Notes: a model not told the origin generated them from the sequence alone. A DNA stretch of 64,000 nucleotides from Pyrobaculum islandicum DSM 4184 (GCF_000015205.1 NC_008701.1:1243436-1307435), one strand, 5' to 3'. Numbered from the stretch's first letter, positions 7,723 through 15,280 are shown. Translations and numbers: made by a program.

Positions 7723-7992
7723 AGTTGCTGGCTGATCTGAAGAGGGAGCGCGATAGATACGTGGCTGAGGCGGTATCTGTCGGCGATAAAGGAGGTCGTC
7801 AGGAAGGTGGATCCAAACGCCCGGGTTCTGGCCTTCGGGAGCTTCGTAAGGGGGGGGGGGGGGACTCTAGGCTGGACAGCGACAGCGGAGACCGTCGGCA
7901 GAGGGCCCCACCCCTTCGAGATCCACGTGGCTACCCCCCAGGAGTACGAGAGCTGGTGCAGGAGGTTTATCGACGTGTGGCGGGAGGTCTAG
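7713..7992 (+). pseudogene. MNT-type nucleotidyltransferase, frameshifted at a G14 tract
   Basis: Remnant of the minimal nucleotidyltransferase that pairs with HEPN proteins. Frame one gives MFVELLADLKRE. A second frame then gives YLSAIKEVVRKVDPNARVLAF followed by the catalytic GSFVRG motif. Directly after it is a run of 14 G (7850-7863). On its far side the first frame shows RLDSDSGD, like the RLDSDID catalytic acid motif, and the second shows PHPFEIHVATPQEYESW, as in intact relatives. At least two frame changes and an internal loss are needed. The 3' end meets the convergent PaREP1 gene with a 4-base overlap. Confidence 0.65.
7850..7863. repeat. Poly-G tract, 14 bases
   Basis: Fourteen consecutive G directly after the GSFVRG motif of the nucleotidyltransferase remnant. 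Long G/C runs of variable length are known from the P. aerophilum genome project. A change of tract length would change the downstream frame. Confidence 0.95.
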
Positions 7993-8468
7993 CGGCCTCC
8001 CAGCGCTGCCCCTAGCTTCTCTCTAAGCGTCTTCGCCGCCTCGACGAAGACGTCTACGTCCCACCTCTCCAAGTGCCCCTCGTAGAAGTTCACGTGTAGT
8101 TGCTCCACCTGCGCGAAGAGCTTCACAACTTCACGATCTCCCAGCTCCTGGGAGATCCTCCTCACGGCGGCCCAGACAAGCCTATGTGTATCGTGCGGCC
8201 AGCGCCGCGCCTCCGCCACGGCCTTGACTAGTTGCACTACTGAGTTCCAGATCTTCTCGCCGCCTTGTCTAAGATCGCCGGCATTGATAAGCCTCAGCCC
8301 CTCCTCCCAAAAGTATTCAGACGCCTTTAGGTACAGCTCTACGCGCTCCGGCGGATCTAGACCCTGGGCTACCGCGTCGTGCAACACGGCAAGCGGGCCA
8401 AGCCCGTGCACCCTAAGGATCTCCAAAAGGTAGCTGGGGATCTCCATAAGATAATCTAAGATATACAA
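7989..8468 (-). CDS. PaREP1 family protein
   Basis: Member of the PaREP1 family, a multi-copy family named from P. aerophilum, of unknown function, with an all-alpha, HEPN-like look. The 159-residue length is typical. Recognisable stretches are LYLKASEYFWEEGLRLINAGD, GGEKIWNSVVQLVKAVAE, HDTHRLVWAAVRRI and LHVNFYEGHLE, in the usual order. It starts at ATG 8468. A small ORF (8490-8645) on the same strand ends 21 bases upstream, so the two may be one operon. Its 3' end overlaps the MNT remnant by 4 bases. Confidence 0.8.
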   Translation of the reverse strand: MYILDYLMEIPSYLLEILRVHGLGPLAVLHDAVAQGLDPPERVELYLKASEYFWEEGLRLINAGDLRQGGEKIWNSVVQLVKAVAEARRWPHDTHRLVWAAVRRISQELGDREVVKLFAQVEQLHVNFYEGHLERWDVDVFVEAAKTLREKLGAALGGR

Positions 8469-8489
8469 TTTAAGACTTCTCAGCCGTCT

Positions 8490-8645
8490 TCAACATAGGG
8501 CATCGTTTAGGTAGGCGGGGTCAGTGTGTGTTCCCCATTGGATTACCCTCTCTAGGTTGACTAACAGCGTCGGCTTGCCGGTTATGAATGCTGTACACCC
8601 GTTTTCGCAGTACCTAGTTTCAAATTTTACGTCGCCCATGCCCAT
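8490..8645 (-). CDS. Small ORF upstream of the PaREP1 gene
   Basis: 51 codons from ATG 8645 (a second in-frame ATG is at 8639), ending with TGA 21 bases before the PaREP1 start. The product is balanced in composition, has cysteines in YCENGC and ends with a third cysteine in NDALC. No family was recognised. The close same-strand spacing suggests a two-gene unit, and a small gene ahead of a HEPN-like gene recalls toxin-antitoxin order. That link is inference only. Confidence 0.4.
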   Translation of the reverse strand: MGMGDVKFETRYCENGCTAFITGKPTLLVNLERVIQWGTHTDPAYLNDALC

Positions 8646-8719
8646 GTCGCCAACGCCTCTGGGACGGCGGCGAGGCTGGGCACCTCTCTTCTAACGTCGG
8701 CAAGTGCGAGAGCCCTTGC

Positions 8720-8902
8720 CTCGCCTGTCCCCATTGCGAAGCCAAGATGATCGAAGAGAGAAACCGCGTAATGCATTGCCCCGCCTGCGGCTTCTCGGAC
8801 CGTAGGGATAGAATTCCGTTGCTCTGGGCAAAGAGGAGGTACTGGGAGCTCCTCCAGAAGCAACCCGCTTTTTCGGCGACCACCACACTTTTAAGTTCGT
8901 AA
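8720..8902 (+). pseudogene. tnpB C-terminal fragment (family I)
   Basis: Encodes only the zinc-ribbon end of a TnpB nuclease: CLACPHCEAKM, then HCPACGFSDRRD and PLLWAKRRYWELL, ending in the family-I tail LLSS and a stop at 8902. It aligns with the ends of the longer copies at 16395-17663 and 40492-41742. The RuvC-I and RuvC-II parts are missing. An omega-RNA-like right end follows at once. Confidence 0.8.
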
Positions 8903-8914
8903 ACTGTCGCTCCT

Positions 8915-9068
8915 ATGAGCCACTACCCCGGCCCTGGGGCCCGGCGACCAAGGGGGCACAGCCAGCCCCCAACGACCCAAGCCCCCTCGCCCGCGGCCGC
9001 CCAAAAGGCGTCTCCGCGGGCAGGCCCCGAGCCCCCCGGAGAGGGCCGGGCGCCACAGAGGGGGTTTT
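8915..9068 (+). ncRNA. omega-RNA-like right end, family I copy a
   Basis: GC-rich sequence downstream of the tnpB fragment, with repeated short stems and the shared end pattern CCCCCGGAGAGGGCC. The words GCCCAAAAGGCGT and GCGGGC recur at 25008-25040. By analogy with IS605/IS1341 elements, the 3' part of tnpB and the right end make the guide (omega/re) RNA. Here the nuclease gene is broken, so the end is an orphan. Confidence 0.6.
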
Positions 9069-9104
9069 TGTCATGTTGCCCATCTGGCTGAGGCTCTCGG
9101 AGAA

Positions 9105-9190
9105 GTGTATAAATCTCTGGGTCTATTCTGCGTTGGTGATGATGTCCAGGGCGCCGATGTGTGGGGAGGGTTTCTGGTCGCTGACAGGTC
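9105..9190 (+). ncRNA. Possible C/D box sRNA with TATA box
   Basis: GTGATGA (9136-9142) resembles a C box and CTGA (9181-9184) a D box, 49 bases apart end to end. TATAAA at 9108-9113 stands at the right distance for a start just before the C box. The internal C'/D' boxes are poor, so this is a weak call. Confidence 0.25.
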
Positions 9191-9348
9191 TGCCCAGTCT
9201 TACAGCAACCTGTACACCTCTCTACAGATAGCTACAGAATTCAATAGGATACATCGCTATTCGTAACTCTGCCGTGGAGATATATCTGTTCTCCCGTTAT
9301 ATGCGCTTAGGCACGATCACATATATAAACTAAACTGTTAGGGGGTGT

Positions 9349-9711
9349 ATGCCGGTTTTGCTGAGAGCTAAAGCACACGGACTTGTTGTGACTGGCAAAA
9401 ATCTACACTACGAGGGATCTCTGACGTTGGGAAGAGATATCATAGAAGCGGCGGGGTTCTACCCGTTGGAAAAAGTAGAAGTCTACAACGTCACAAATGG
9501 GGCACGATTTACTACATATGTAATCCCGGGCAGGCCGGGGGAGGTTGTACTAAACGGCGCCGCAGCGAGACTCGGAGAGGTAGGCGATGTGATTATTGTT
9601 GCGGCGTATGAATGTGTAGCTAACCCAGCTTCCCACATCGCAACTATTGCAATTTTTGAAGGTAATAAATTGAAAGAAGTTAGGAAAATTTCTCTCAGTG
9701 ACATGTATTGA
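9349..9711 (+). CDS. panD: PanD-like aspartate 1-decarboxylase
   Basis: Pyruvoyl enzyme that makes beta-alanine for coenzyme A. The 120-residue product shows the family in order: an N-terminal LLRAKAHG strand, YEGSLTL with the Gly-Ser pair (about residues 24-25) at which the proenzyme cleaves itself to form the pyruvoyl group, NGARFTTYVIPG, and LNGAAARLGEVGD. A TATA-like ATATATAAAC lies about 25 bp before ATG 9349, so the mRNA is probably leaderless. The gene stands alone. Many archaea use a PLP decarboxylase instead, so this bacterial-type enzyme is worth noting. All key positions appear present. Confidence 0.85.
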   Translation: MPVLLRAKAHGLVVTGKNLHYEGSLTLGRDIIEAAGFYPLEKVEVYNVTNGARFTTYVIPGRPGEVVLNGAAARLGEVGDVIIVAAYECVANPASHIATIAIFEGNKLKEVRKISLSDMY

Positions 9712-9794
9712 TACAAGCCTTCCAGCTATTTCAATAGTAAAGTCGGTATGTGTGTCTTGCCTATTGGCATGGGGACCTTTGGCGCGGGAGACGA

Positions 9795-9968
9795 CTTCCT
9801 TATCTTTTTTTCGGCCCCTCCTCCGGGGGGCTCAGGGGCCGTGCCGGGGCGAGGGGCGGCTCACCCGGGGGTCGGCCGCGAGTCGCTTGTTGTAACAGTT
9901 TGGCGCCCCGGGGCCAGGCGTCGTTCATGTGGGAGGTGTAGTTGGGGGGTTAGGTGGTGGTCGCCGGG
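9795..9968 (-). ncRNA. omega-RNA-like right end, family I copy b
   Basis: Directly downstream of the tnpB at 9978-11183. In tnpB orientation it reads CATGAACGACGCC, then GCGCCAAACTGTTACAA, GCGGCCGACC, and ends near CCCCCGGAGGAGGGGCC. The same blocks, in the same order, occur at 56583-56760 and in part at 11728-11890 and 17680-17850. The expected role is the guide-RNA scaffold for TnpB. Confidence 0.65.
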
Positions 9969-9977
9969 GGGTTGTTT

Positions 9978-11183
9978 CTAGCCCCCAGTACCTCTTCTCC
10001 GCCATGTCATGGGGGCGTTGTCTCTGTTGTCTGAGAAGCCGCAGGTGGGGCAATGCATTACGCGGCCCCTCTCCTCCGCCATCTTAGCGCCGCAACGGGG
10101 ACACACTGTGCTGTAGAGTCTCTCCTCTAGATACGGCAATCCATACCATTGTGCGAGCGCCTGTAGGCGCTTCCTTAGTTGTCCCAAACCGTCTAGGAGG
10201 TGTTTCCTCACGCCGTTTCCGCCCCTCTCCTTCAACTCCCGGTAGCTCTCGTCTTCCATTGTGTCGACGACTATGGCGGCTTGGTGCTCTCTTGCCAACT
10301 TTATGATCTCGCGGGCGGCGTTTATAACAACGTCGAGGATTACGCCGTAGCGCTTTGTCTCAAGCTTCCACAGCTGTCTCTGGAGATCCAACGCTCTGCG
10401 TGGATCCCTGTCCTCGTCCACACGCGCGAGAGCTCTGCTTAATTGACTTATGTGGGCGTGGATCTTCTCAAGCTTCCGTATCCGCTCTTTCCTAGGAAAC
10501 TTCAGTAGCTTTACGACTCTGCCGTCGGCCACGAGACCAACCTTTATGTAGTGGTCAAGGCGGTTGACATCGACGACGACAAGCGCCCTGGGCTCTATCT
10601 GCGTCACCTCTCTAGCGAATACGAGAGCGACATATAAACCACAGTATGTCTGCTCCTCCTTATCGTCTCTCTTCTCAATGCCCAAATATCCCAACTTGAG
10701 TCTGGCGCCTTCTTCCAACCGCTTTTTAATCCAAGCGACGTCGCTTTTCTTCAGCTCGATGGCGAAAGGCGGTATGCCCAACCTCCGCACTCTGAGGACA
10801 CCGCTCTTTAGGTCAACGAAGACCGCTCTACTCATATCTTTCTCGTTTTCAACCCTAAGTTGCGCATTCAGCGGAATTGCCTTGTGGAACACCACGTCGC
10901 GCCAGAACATCTTGGCTTTATGTACCAAGTACCTCCCCAACCCGTACTTGGGAAACACCTCATCTATTATCTTGACAGCCAGCTCCCGCCTGTCTGGCGT
11001 GAGGAGTCTGTCCAACTCCTCCGTAGTTAGCTTCGGCTCCTCTTGCCCCGTCAACTCTTTCAACAGCCTTCTGACGTACTCCTCCACCGCTAGGTGCATA
11101 CGCGTCACTAGGTCTAGGACGTCTGGACGCTCCTCGATGAGGCGCCACGGTATCTCCACCCTCAGCGTTCTGTATGCATACAT
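9978..11183 (-). CDS. tnpB: TnpB RNA-guided nuclease (family I), altered C-terminus
   Basis: TnpB protein of an IS605/IS1341-type element, 401 residues. RuvC-I is VVDVNRLDHYIKVG, the RuvC-II region is VVDTMEDESYRELKE, the zinc ribbon is CPRCGAKM...HCPTCGF and RuvC-III is the NRDN motif. After that the frame reads MTWRRRGTGG and stops, whereas the paralogues continue with an AEK(R)YWE-like helix. One lost base in the TGGGCGGAG context explains this, so about 20 C-terminal residues are replaced. The catalytic acids remain. No TnpA is nearby. Its 5' flank (11184-11280) matches the 5' flank of the copy at 16395. Confidence 0.85.
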   Translation of the reverse strand: MYAYRTLRVEIPWRLIEERPDVLDLVTRMHLAVEEYVRRLLKELTGQEEPKLTTEELDRLLTPDRRELAVKIIDEVFPKYGLGRYLVHKAKMFWRDVVFHKAIPLNAQLRVENEKDMSRAVFVDLKSGVLRVRRLGIPPFAIELKKSDVAWIKKRLEEGARLKLGYLGIEKRDDKEEQTYCGLYVALVFAREVTQIEPRALVVVDVNRLDHYIKVGLVADGRVVKLLKFPRKERIRKLEKIHAHISQLSRALARVDEDRDPRRALDLQRQLWKLETKRYGVILDVVINAAREIIKLAREHQAAIVVDTMEDESYRELKERGGNGVRKHLLDGLGQLRKRLQALAQWYGLPYLEERLYSTVCPRCGAKMAEERGRVMHCPTCGFSDNRDNAPMTWRRRGTGG

Positions 11184-11280
11184 GGGCGTATATGTGGCGG
11201 AGGGTGAAATCTCTGTTGGTTATGGGAGGCGCATGGGGCAGGCCAAAAGTTTCACAAGACAAACCCACGGCGCCGTGCCC
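11184..11280 (-). repeat. Left-end/promoter block of the family I tnpB at 9978
   Basis: In tnpB orientation this contains GGTTTGTCTTGTGAAACTTT, TGGCCTGCCCCATGC and AACCAACAGAGATTTCA just before the start codon. Nearly the same block precedes the tnpB at 16395 (16300-16394). It is therefore part of the element, not host DNA. Confidence 0.65.
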
Positions 11281-11400
11281 CGCCTCTTCTCAGAGCTGGC
11301 GAAACACTGACCCCTCCCCCGGGACTGCGATATACGCGGCGCCCGCCGATGCGTTGACTACGGCGGCTGTCTAGGGGCTTCGTCGATAAATCCGTTGTTT
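11265..11400 (-). pseudogene. 3' fragment of a small membrane protein gene
   Basis: The minus strand encodes VVNASAGAAYIAVPGEGSVF, then RQL and stop. Almost the same ending, VPGEGSVFRRL, is encoded on the plus strand near 15520-15590. The rest of the gene is not found, and the fragment abuts the tnpB left end. Confidence 0.5.
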
Positions 11401-11655
11401 GAGCGCGAGATTCGCCGTGGTGGCCAACGCCGCAATCGCGATGACGATCCTTTACGCGGGGAGATGAAGCCACATAGAAAGAGCCGGCGCCGCTGGCCAC
11501 GCCGCGGCGATGTTGGCCATAGTCGCCGCCAAGGCGGTTGCCATCTTGAACAACCTGTCCTCGGCGTTAGAGACTTTTCACTGCCGCCAGCGGCGATGTA
11601 TGTCATAATGGCAACCGCCGTCGCAGGCATCGCCGTGTTGGTGGCTGACGCAGTG
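11400..11655 (+). pseudogene. Small membrane protein remnant, frameshifted
   Basis: One frame reads VVANAAIAMTILYAGR, a stop, then AGAAGHAAAMLAIVAAKAVA and ILNNLSSALETF. A second frame then gives AAMYVIMATAVAGIAVLVAD. Together they resemble the ORF at 14850-15173 in length and pattern of hydrophobic segments. The last codons run straight into a family-I tnpB tail (VKQPVFPL) and its right end, so an element has joined or inserted here. Confidence 0.5.
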
Positions 11656-11659
11656 AGGA

Positions 11660-11895
11660 GGGTAAAACAACCCGTTTTTCCACTCCGACGGCCATCAAAC
11701 TTTTAACCCCCTAACTACTTCTTACTCATGAACGACGCCGGCCCCGGGGCGGCAGACGGGGGCGCGCATAAGGTGAAACACAAACGGCTTGTGGCCGACC
11801 CCCGTATGACCCGCCCCCTCGCCCCGGTGTACCCGAGACAGGCCCCCGAGTCCCCCAGGGAGGGGCCAAGAGAGGTAGGGGGATGTTTCAGCCGA
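11660..11895 (+). ncRNA. tnpB tail plus omega-RNA-like right end, family I copy c
   Basis: Begins with a tnpB tail (KQPVFPLRRPSNF, stop). It then shows ATGAACGACGCCGG, GGGGCGGCAGACGGGGGCGCG, GTGGCCGACCCCCG, a GCCCCGGTGTACCCG block and the end GGGAGGGGCCAAGAGAGGTA. The same series occurs at 17680-17850. The nuclease gene itself is absent. Confidence 0.65.
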
Positions 11896-11972
11896 CGTTG
11901 GCGCTTTAAAGGATTTATACACTGGCCATTCTATGGCCGTGTTGGGCGTAGGCTACGCAAGAAGGTGGGGGC

Positions 11973-13079
11973 ATGAGCGATAAGCCCGCTATCATCATTG
12001 TTGATGGTAGAGAAGACCTTTCTAAACGTCTCTCTCAGACGCCGCTATATTTCGCATATCGTGGGCCCCATGGGAAGTGGTTTAGAAGCGTAGCCGAGAA
12101 ACACTTAGACACAGACTGGGCCTCTCTCCCACCTGCTGAAGTTAAGACGGCGACGAGGAGAGAGCTAATAACAGGGGGCTTCATAAGGCTGAGGGACACA
12201 GTGGTGGTAGACCAAGCCAAGTGTATCTGGTGCGGCATGTGTGTCAGATCTTGTCCAGCTACGGCTTTTGAATATGTTGAGAGGAAATCTATTAGAGTGA
12301 GGTACGACCGGTGTATAGACTGCGGCCTATGCAACGCCGTGTGTCCCGTCGAGGCTGTGAAGATGCCGTCTCTACCTGACGGCTTTCTCGCCGAGCTTAT
12401 AAAGACGGCTCCAGGGCCGTTGAAATTTATCTGTGACTATGCCTTCCAAGATGGCGACGAGGAGGGGGTGAGGGTCAAGTGTATCGCAGCCATACCTAAG
12501 CAATATCTCTATATTGCGGCGGCGAAATATGGCGAAGCCAGAGCCCACTGCTCCCGCGGCGAGAGGTGTCCCCTGTGGCCAGCCGTGGAGAAGTGGGGCG
12601 CGGGGCTTGTCCGCGAGGGCAGAGACTTCGTGGTGAGGGCCGAGAAGGCTCCTCTACAGCCTGGAGACAGGTGGCAGACGAGGATGCTCGCCGTGGCCCT
12701 GGGAATGTCTGTCGGCAGAGTGGAGGTGGCAGGGGGGTGCACCCTCTGCGGGGCCTGTGTCAACGTCTGTCCTACAGACGCCCTCTCCATAAAGGGCTTT
12801 GAGCTCCGTCTCACGCCGGCGTTATGTATCGCCTGCGGTGTTTGTGTAGAGAAATGCCCAGAGAAAGTGATAAAGATTGGGAAGACCCGGGAAGACAAGC
12901 CCTACGAGTCTAGGGTCGTCTTCCGCGACAGCCCCGCCAGATGCTCTTCCTGCGGAAAACCTCTGCCATACACGGAGACTATGGCGCGGAAGCTGGCCGA
13001 AAGATTAAAAGAGAGGGGGCTCCCCTACGAGTATATATACCTCTGCGAGGAGTGCCGTCTCAAGTCTTCGCCCGTCTAG
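11973..13079 (+). CDS. Polyferredoxin-like protein with four [4Fe-4S] motifs
   Basis: 368-residue cytoplasmic iron-sulfur protein. Two pairs of cluster motifs are visible: CIWCGMCVRSCP and CIDCGLCNAVCP in the N-terminal half, and CTLCGACVNVCP and CIACGVCVEKCP in the C-terminal half. This suggests four [4Fe-4S] clusters in two bacterial-type ferredoxin domains. A middle section has HCSRGERCPLW. The C-terminus adds CSSCGKPLP and CEEC, a possible zinc or rubredoxin-like site. A TATA-like TTTATAC lies at 11917-11923. Its redox partner is not visible in the neighbourhood, so the pathway cannot be named. The 3' end overlaps the next minus-strand gene by 20 bases. Confidence 0.8.
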   Translation: MSDKPAIIIVDGREDLSKRLSQTPLYFAYRGPHGKWFRSVAEKHLDTDWASLPPAEVKTATRRELITGGFIRLRDTVVVDQAKCIWCGMCVRSCPATAFEYVERKSIRVRYDRCIDCGLCNAVCPVEAVKMPSLPDGFLAELIKTAPGPLKFICDYAFQDGDEEGVRVKCIAAIPKQYLYIAAAKYGEARAHCSRGERCPLWPAVEKWGAGLVREGRDFVVRAEKAPLQPGDRWQTRMLAVALGMSVGRVEVAGGCTLCGACVNVCPTDALSIKGFELRLTPALCIACGVCVEKCPEKVIKIGKTREDKPYESRVVFRDSPARCSSCGKPLPYTETMARKLAERLKERGLPYEYIYLCEECRLKSSPV

Positions 13080-13275
13080 CCTTAACCACATGTAGGTCGC
13101 CCTCCTTATACACGTCTACAATTACGTAGTTGAAAAGGGGGAGGACAAGTCTCAGCACTTTTATACAGTCTTCGTCTGGCGTCCTTACCGCGAGTTCGGC
13201 CGGCTGTCTCTCCTGGATATATGCTACGACTTTGAGAGAGCCCTCTGGACAGCCGGGGGCCTCAACCATATCCAT
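13060..13275 (-). CDS. Small conserved-looking protein of unknown function
   Basis: 71 residues from ATG 13275. The sequence begins MDMVEAPGCPEGSLKVVAYI and has alternating beta and alpha propensity, with a single cysteine in a GCP motif that faintly recalls TusA-like proteins. The other TusA features are not clear. It overlaps the ferredoxin gene tail to tail by 20 bases. A TATA-like TATTTAAGA lies about 25 bp upstream on its strand (near 13298). The function is unknown. Confidence 0.5.
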   Translation of the reverse strand: MDMVEAPGCPEGSLKVVAYIQERQPAELAVRTPDEDCIKVLRLVLPLFNYVIVDVYKEGDLHVVKARRAKT

Positions 13276-13330
13276 AGAGCTTCATAGTCACACTCTTAAA
13301 TACATATAAACCGTTAATTTACATCTTGCT

Positions 13331-13663
13331 ATGTCTCTGGCAGGAGAGGTAATTGGACTCATAGTTGGGTGGTTGGTCTCTACTATCGCCGTGTGGCTTG
13401 CGCTTAAGATTTTCCCAGGTAGGCAGAAGAGAGAGGATTTGGCTGGGGCGGCGCTTACTGCATTAGTAGGCGCGTTGATCTATTGGTTTTTCCACGCCGT
13501 ATTTAGAATCCCCTTTATAAGCGGCATAATAGCTTTCTTCGTCTGGCTTTATGCACTTCGGAAGCTACAGGGAGTTGGATGGCTCGGGGCGTTTGCCCTC
13601 GCCATATTGATATGGATAATTAACGGACTATTCAGCCTATTCCTCCCAACGCTTAGATTATAG
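13331..13663 (+). CDS. Four-segment membrane protein, unknown function
   Basis: 110 residues with four hydrophobic segments: about 5-27, 38-58, 62-80 and 88-106. A short basic loop FPGRQKRED separates the first two. The ATG at 13331 is preceded by TATA-like TACATATAAACC about 25 bp upstream, so the message is probably leaderless. No motif identifies a family. The next gene (13744) has its own promoter region, so an operon is not evident. Confidence 0.65.
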   Translation: MSLAGEVIGLIVGWLVSTIAVWLALKIFPGRQKREDLAGAALTALVGALIYWFFHAVFRIPFISGIIAFFVWLYALRKLQGVGWLGAFALAILIWIINGLFSLFLPTLRL

Positions 13664-13743
13664 AATTTTTTCCACGATTTTGCCAGAGGATATTTTGACG
13701 TCCCTCCACATCTACATATTTAAGTTATAAAAGACTAATATCT

Positions 13744-14430
13744 ATGGAGACGAGGGGCGTGGAATTAGATGCCCTTAATATGCTTAAGACAGGGTTTTTG
13801 TACATTTTAGTCGCAACGCTTCTGGCTATTATAGGTATTTTCGTCGGCCTGGCTTCTATATTTGCTGTAGTTGGCGCAGTTTTCGAACATCCATTCCACT
13901 ATGTAGCTTCTGCGGCGGGCGCTTTAGCTGTATTTTTCATACTGTTATTAGTAAGCGCCGCCGTGTCTCTATACGCCATTTTTGGCAAAATTAGGCCGGG
14001 CATGCGTCTAATGTCTCAGATAGATAGGGGTTTTGACATATGCCACACGGGGACTACGCTTATGCTTGTAGGTTTAATAGTTGTAATTCTCGGATTGATA
14101 ACAGGTCTGTTGGTGATAGGCGCAGGAGCCGCGGCCGCCATGCCGTTCAGCGCCTTATCTGGCGTCTTCGTTATACTGGGCGCAGTTTTTATAGGTGGTA
14201 TAGTCATTCTCATAGGCGAAATACTTGCCTTTATAGTAGGCGCCTTTAAGCTATATGGCAGATATAACAACACGCTATATATTGCAGCCGGCATCCTCTA
14301 CATAGTGGACCTAGCCCTGGCTTTCGTTGGAGTAGGAGGCATACTGTCGCTAGTGGGGACTATACTGATGTATGTCGCATTAAAAGAGACGATAGAAAAA
14401 ATCTCGTATAAATCTGCCACGCCGAGTTAG
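13744..14430 (+). CDS. DUF973-like membrane protein
   Basis: 228-residue protein with about six membrane segments and a PGMRLMSQIDRG loop after the second pair. The overall pattern resembles the crenarchaeal DUF973 family, whose role is unknown. ATG 13744 follows TATA-like GTTATAAAAG by about 22 bp. The stop is immediately followed by a tnpB fragment on the other strand (14455-14768), so element DNA begins within about 25 bases of the gene's end. The product itself looks whole. Confidence 0.65.
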   Translation: METRGVELDALNMLKTGFLYILVATLLAIIGIFVGLASIFAVVGAVFEHPFHYVASAAGALAVFFILLLVSAAVSLYAIFGKIRPGMRLMSQIDRGFDICHTGTTLMLVGLIVVILGLITGLLVIGAGAAAAMPFSALSGVFVILGAVFIGGIVILIGEILAFIVGAFKLYGRYNNTLYIAAGILYIVDLALAFVGVGGILSLVGTILMYVALKETIEKISYKSATPS

Positions 14431-14454
14431 CGGTTGCTAAGCCTTGCAAACTGG

Positions 14455-14768
14455 ACAACAGAACCGCCCGGTAGAACACCACGTCGCGCCAGAACACCCT
14501 GGCTCGGTCTACGAAATACTTCTTAAGCCCATATTGGAGAAACACCACCTCAATAATCCGGCGCGTCAACTCCCGTCTGTCGGGAGTGAGGAGACGGTCT
14601 AGCTCCTCCGCCGTGAGTCTGGGCTCTTCCTCTTAACTCCTTAAGCAGTCTCTTTACATATTCTCCGACGGCTAAATACATATGCGTCACGAGGTCGAGG
14701 ACATTCGGCCGTTCCTCGATGAGCTTTCAAGGGATTCTGATCTTCAGTGTCCTGTAGACTTGGTTCAT
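14455..14768 (-). pseudogene. tnpB N-terminal fragment (family I)
   Basis: In minus orientation it begins at an ATG at 14768 (MNQVYRTLKI-like), and follows the paralogues through ERPNVLDLVTHM, the LTPDRRELTRRI region and ARVFWRDVVFYRAVLL, then loses similarity. Small indels disturb the frame, for example near 14630 and 14727. RuvC motifs are absent. It has no right end. Confidence 0.75.
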
Positions 14769-14849
14769 ATGCATACAGGGCGTAGGGGAGAAGAGCTAGA
14801 TGTTGAGATCTCTCGTATCGTTGCGAGCAGGTAGGACGGGCGGGAAAGG

Positions 14850-15173
14850 CTATCGTAAGTCGAAAGCCGCAATTAGTAGCCGCCTGGCAACGTTTGTGAT
14901 GTATGCGGCGGTTTCCAACGGCGTGACGGATCCGAGGTTCATGAACAAGATGGCGAGTACGGCGGGTGTAGTGATGAACATACTAAACGCAACCGATTCA
15001 AGTGCGTCAGATTCGTAGTCCTTTCCGCGATTTATAATAGCGATTAGGGCAAGAGTGAGTGCAATTGCATCGATCGCCACGACGTATACAATTGGAGAAG
15101 AGAAGTCGCTCAAAAACAAGACATCGCTGGTCGCCACGGCGATGAGCCCAACTACAAACGACAGTAGGTTCAC
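14850..15173 (-). CDS. Small membrane protein inside an element-like context
   Basis: 107 residues starting with GTG 15173. Hydrophobic segments lie near 3-18, 27-47 and 62-80, with a charged loop INRGKDYESDALES between the second and third. It lies between a conserved left-end hairpin (15212-15280) and the tnpB fragment at 14768. The hairpin stands 39 bases before its start, about the spacing at which the same hairpin precedes two tnpB genes. Remnants of similar proteins occur at 11400-11655 and perhaps at 52345-52400. The function is unknown; it may be passenger cargo. Confidence 0.5.
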   Translation of the reverse strand: MNLLSFVVGLIAVATSDVLFLSDFSSPIVYVVAIDAIALTLALIAIINRGKDYESDALESVAFSMFITTPAVLAILFMNLGSVTPLETAAYITNVARRLLIAAFDLR

Positions 15174-15211
15174 GCCCCACCTTCCACAGACGCAAAAAAG
15201 TCAGATACAAC

Positions 15212-15280
15212 CTTTCAACTCCTTTCACACACCTGTCTTACAGCGACGACGTGAGGCAGGCGAATCGAGGAAGTAGAAAG
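15212..15280 (-). repeat. Left-end hairpin, copy 3
   Basis: Imperfect long inverted repeat with CTTTCAACTCC on one side and GGAAGTAGAAAG on the other around CACCTGTCTTACAGCG. Two better-preserved copies lie at 41785-41857 and 52227-52295, each about 40 bases upstream of a family-I tnpB start. Confidence 0.6.
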
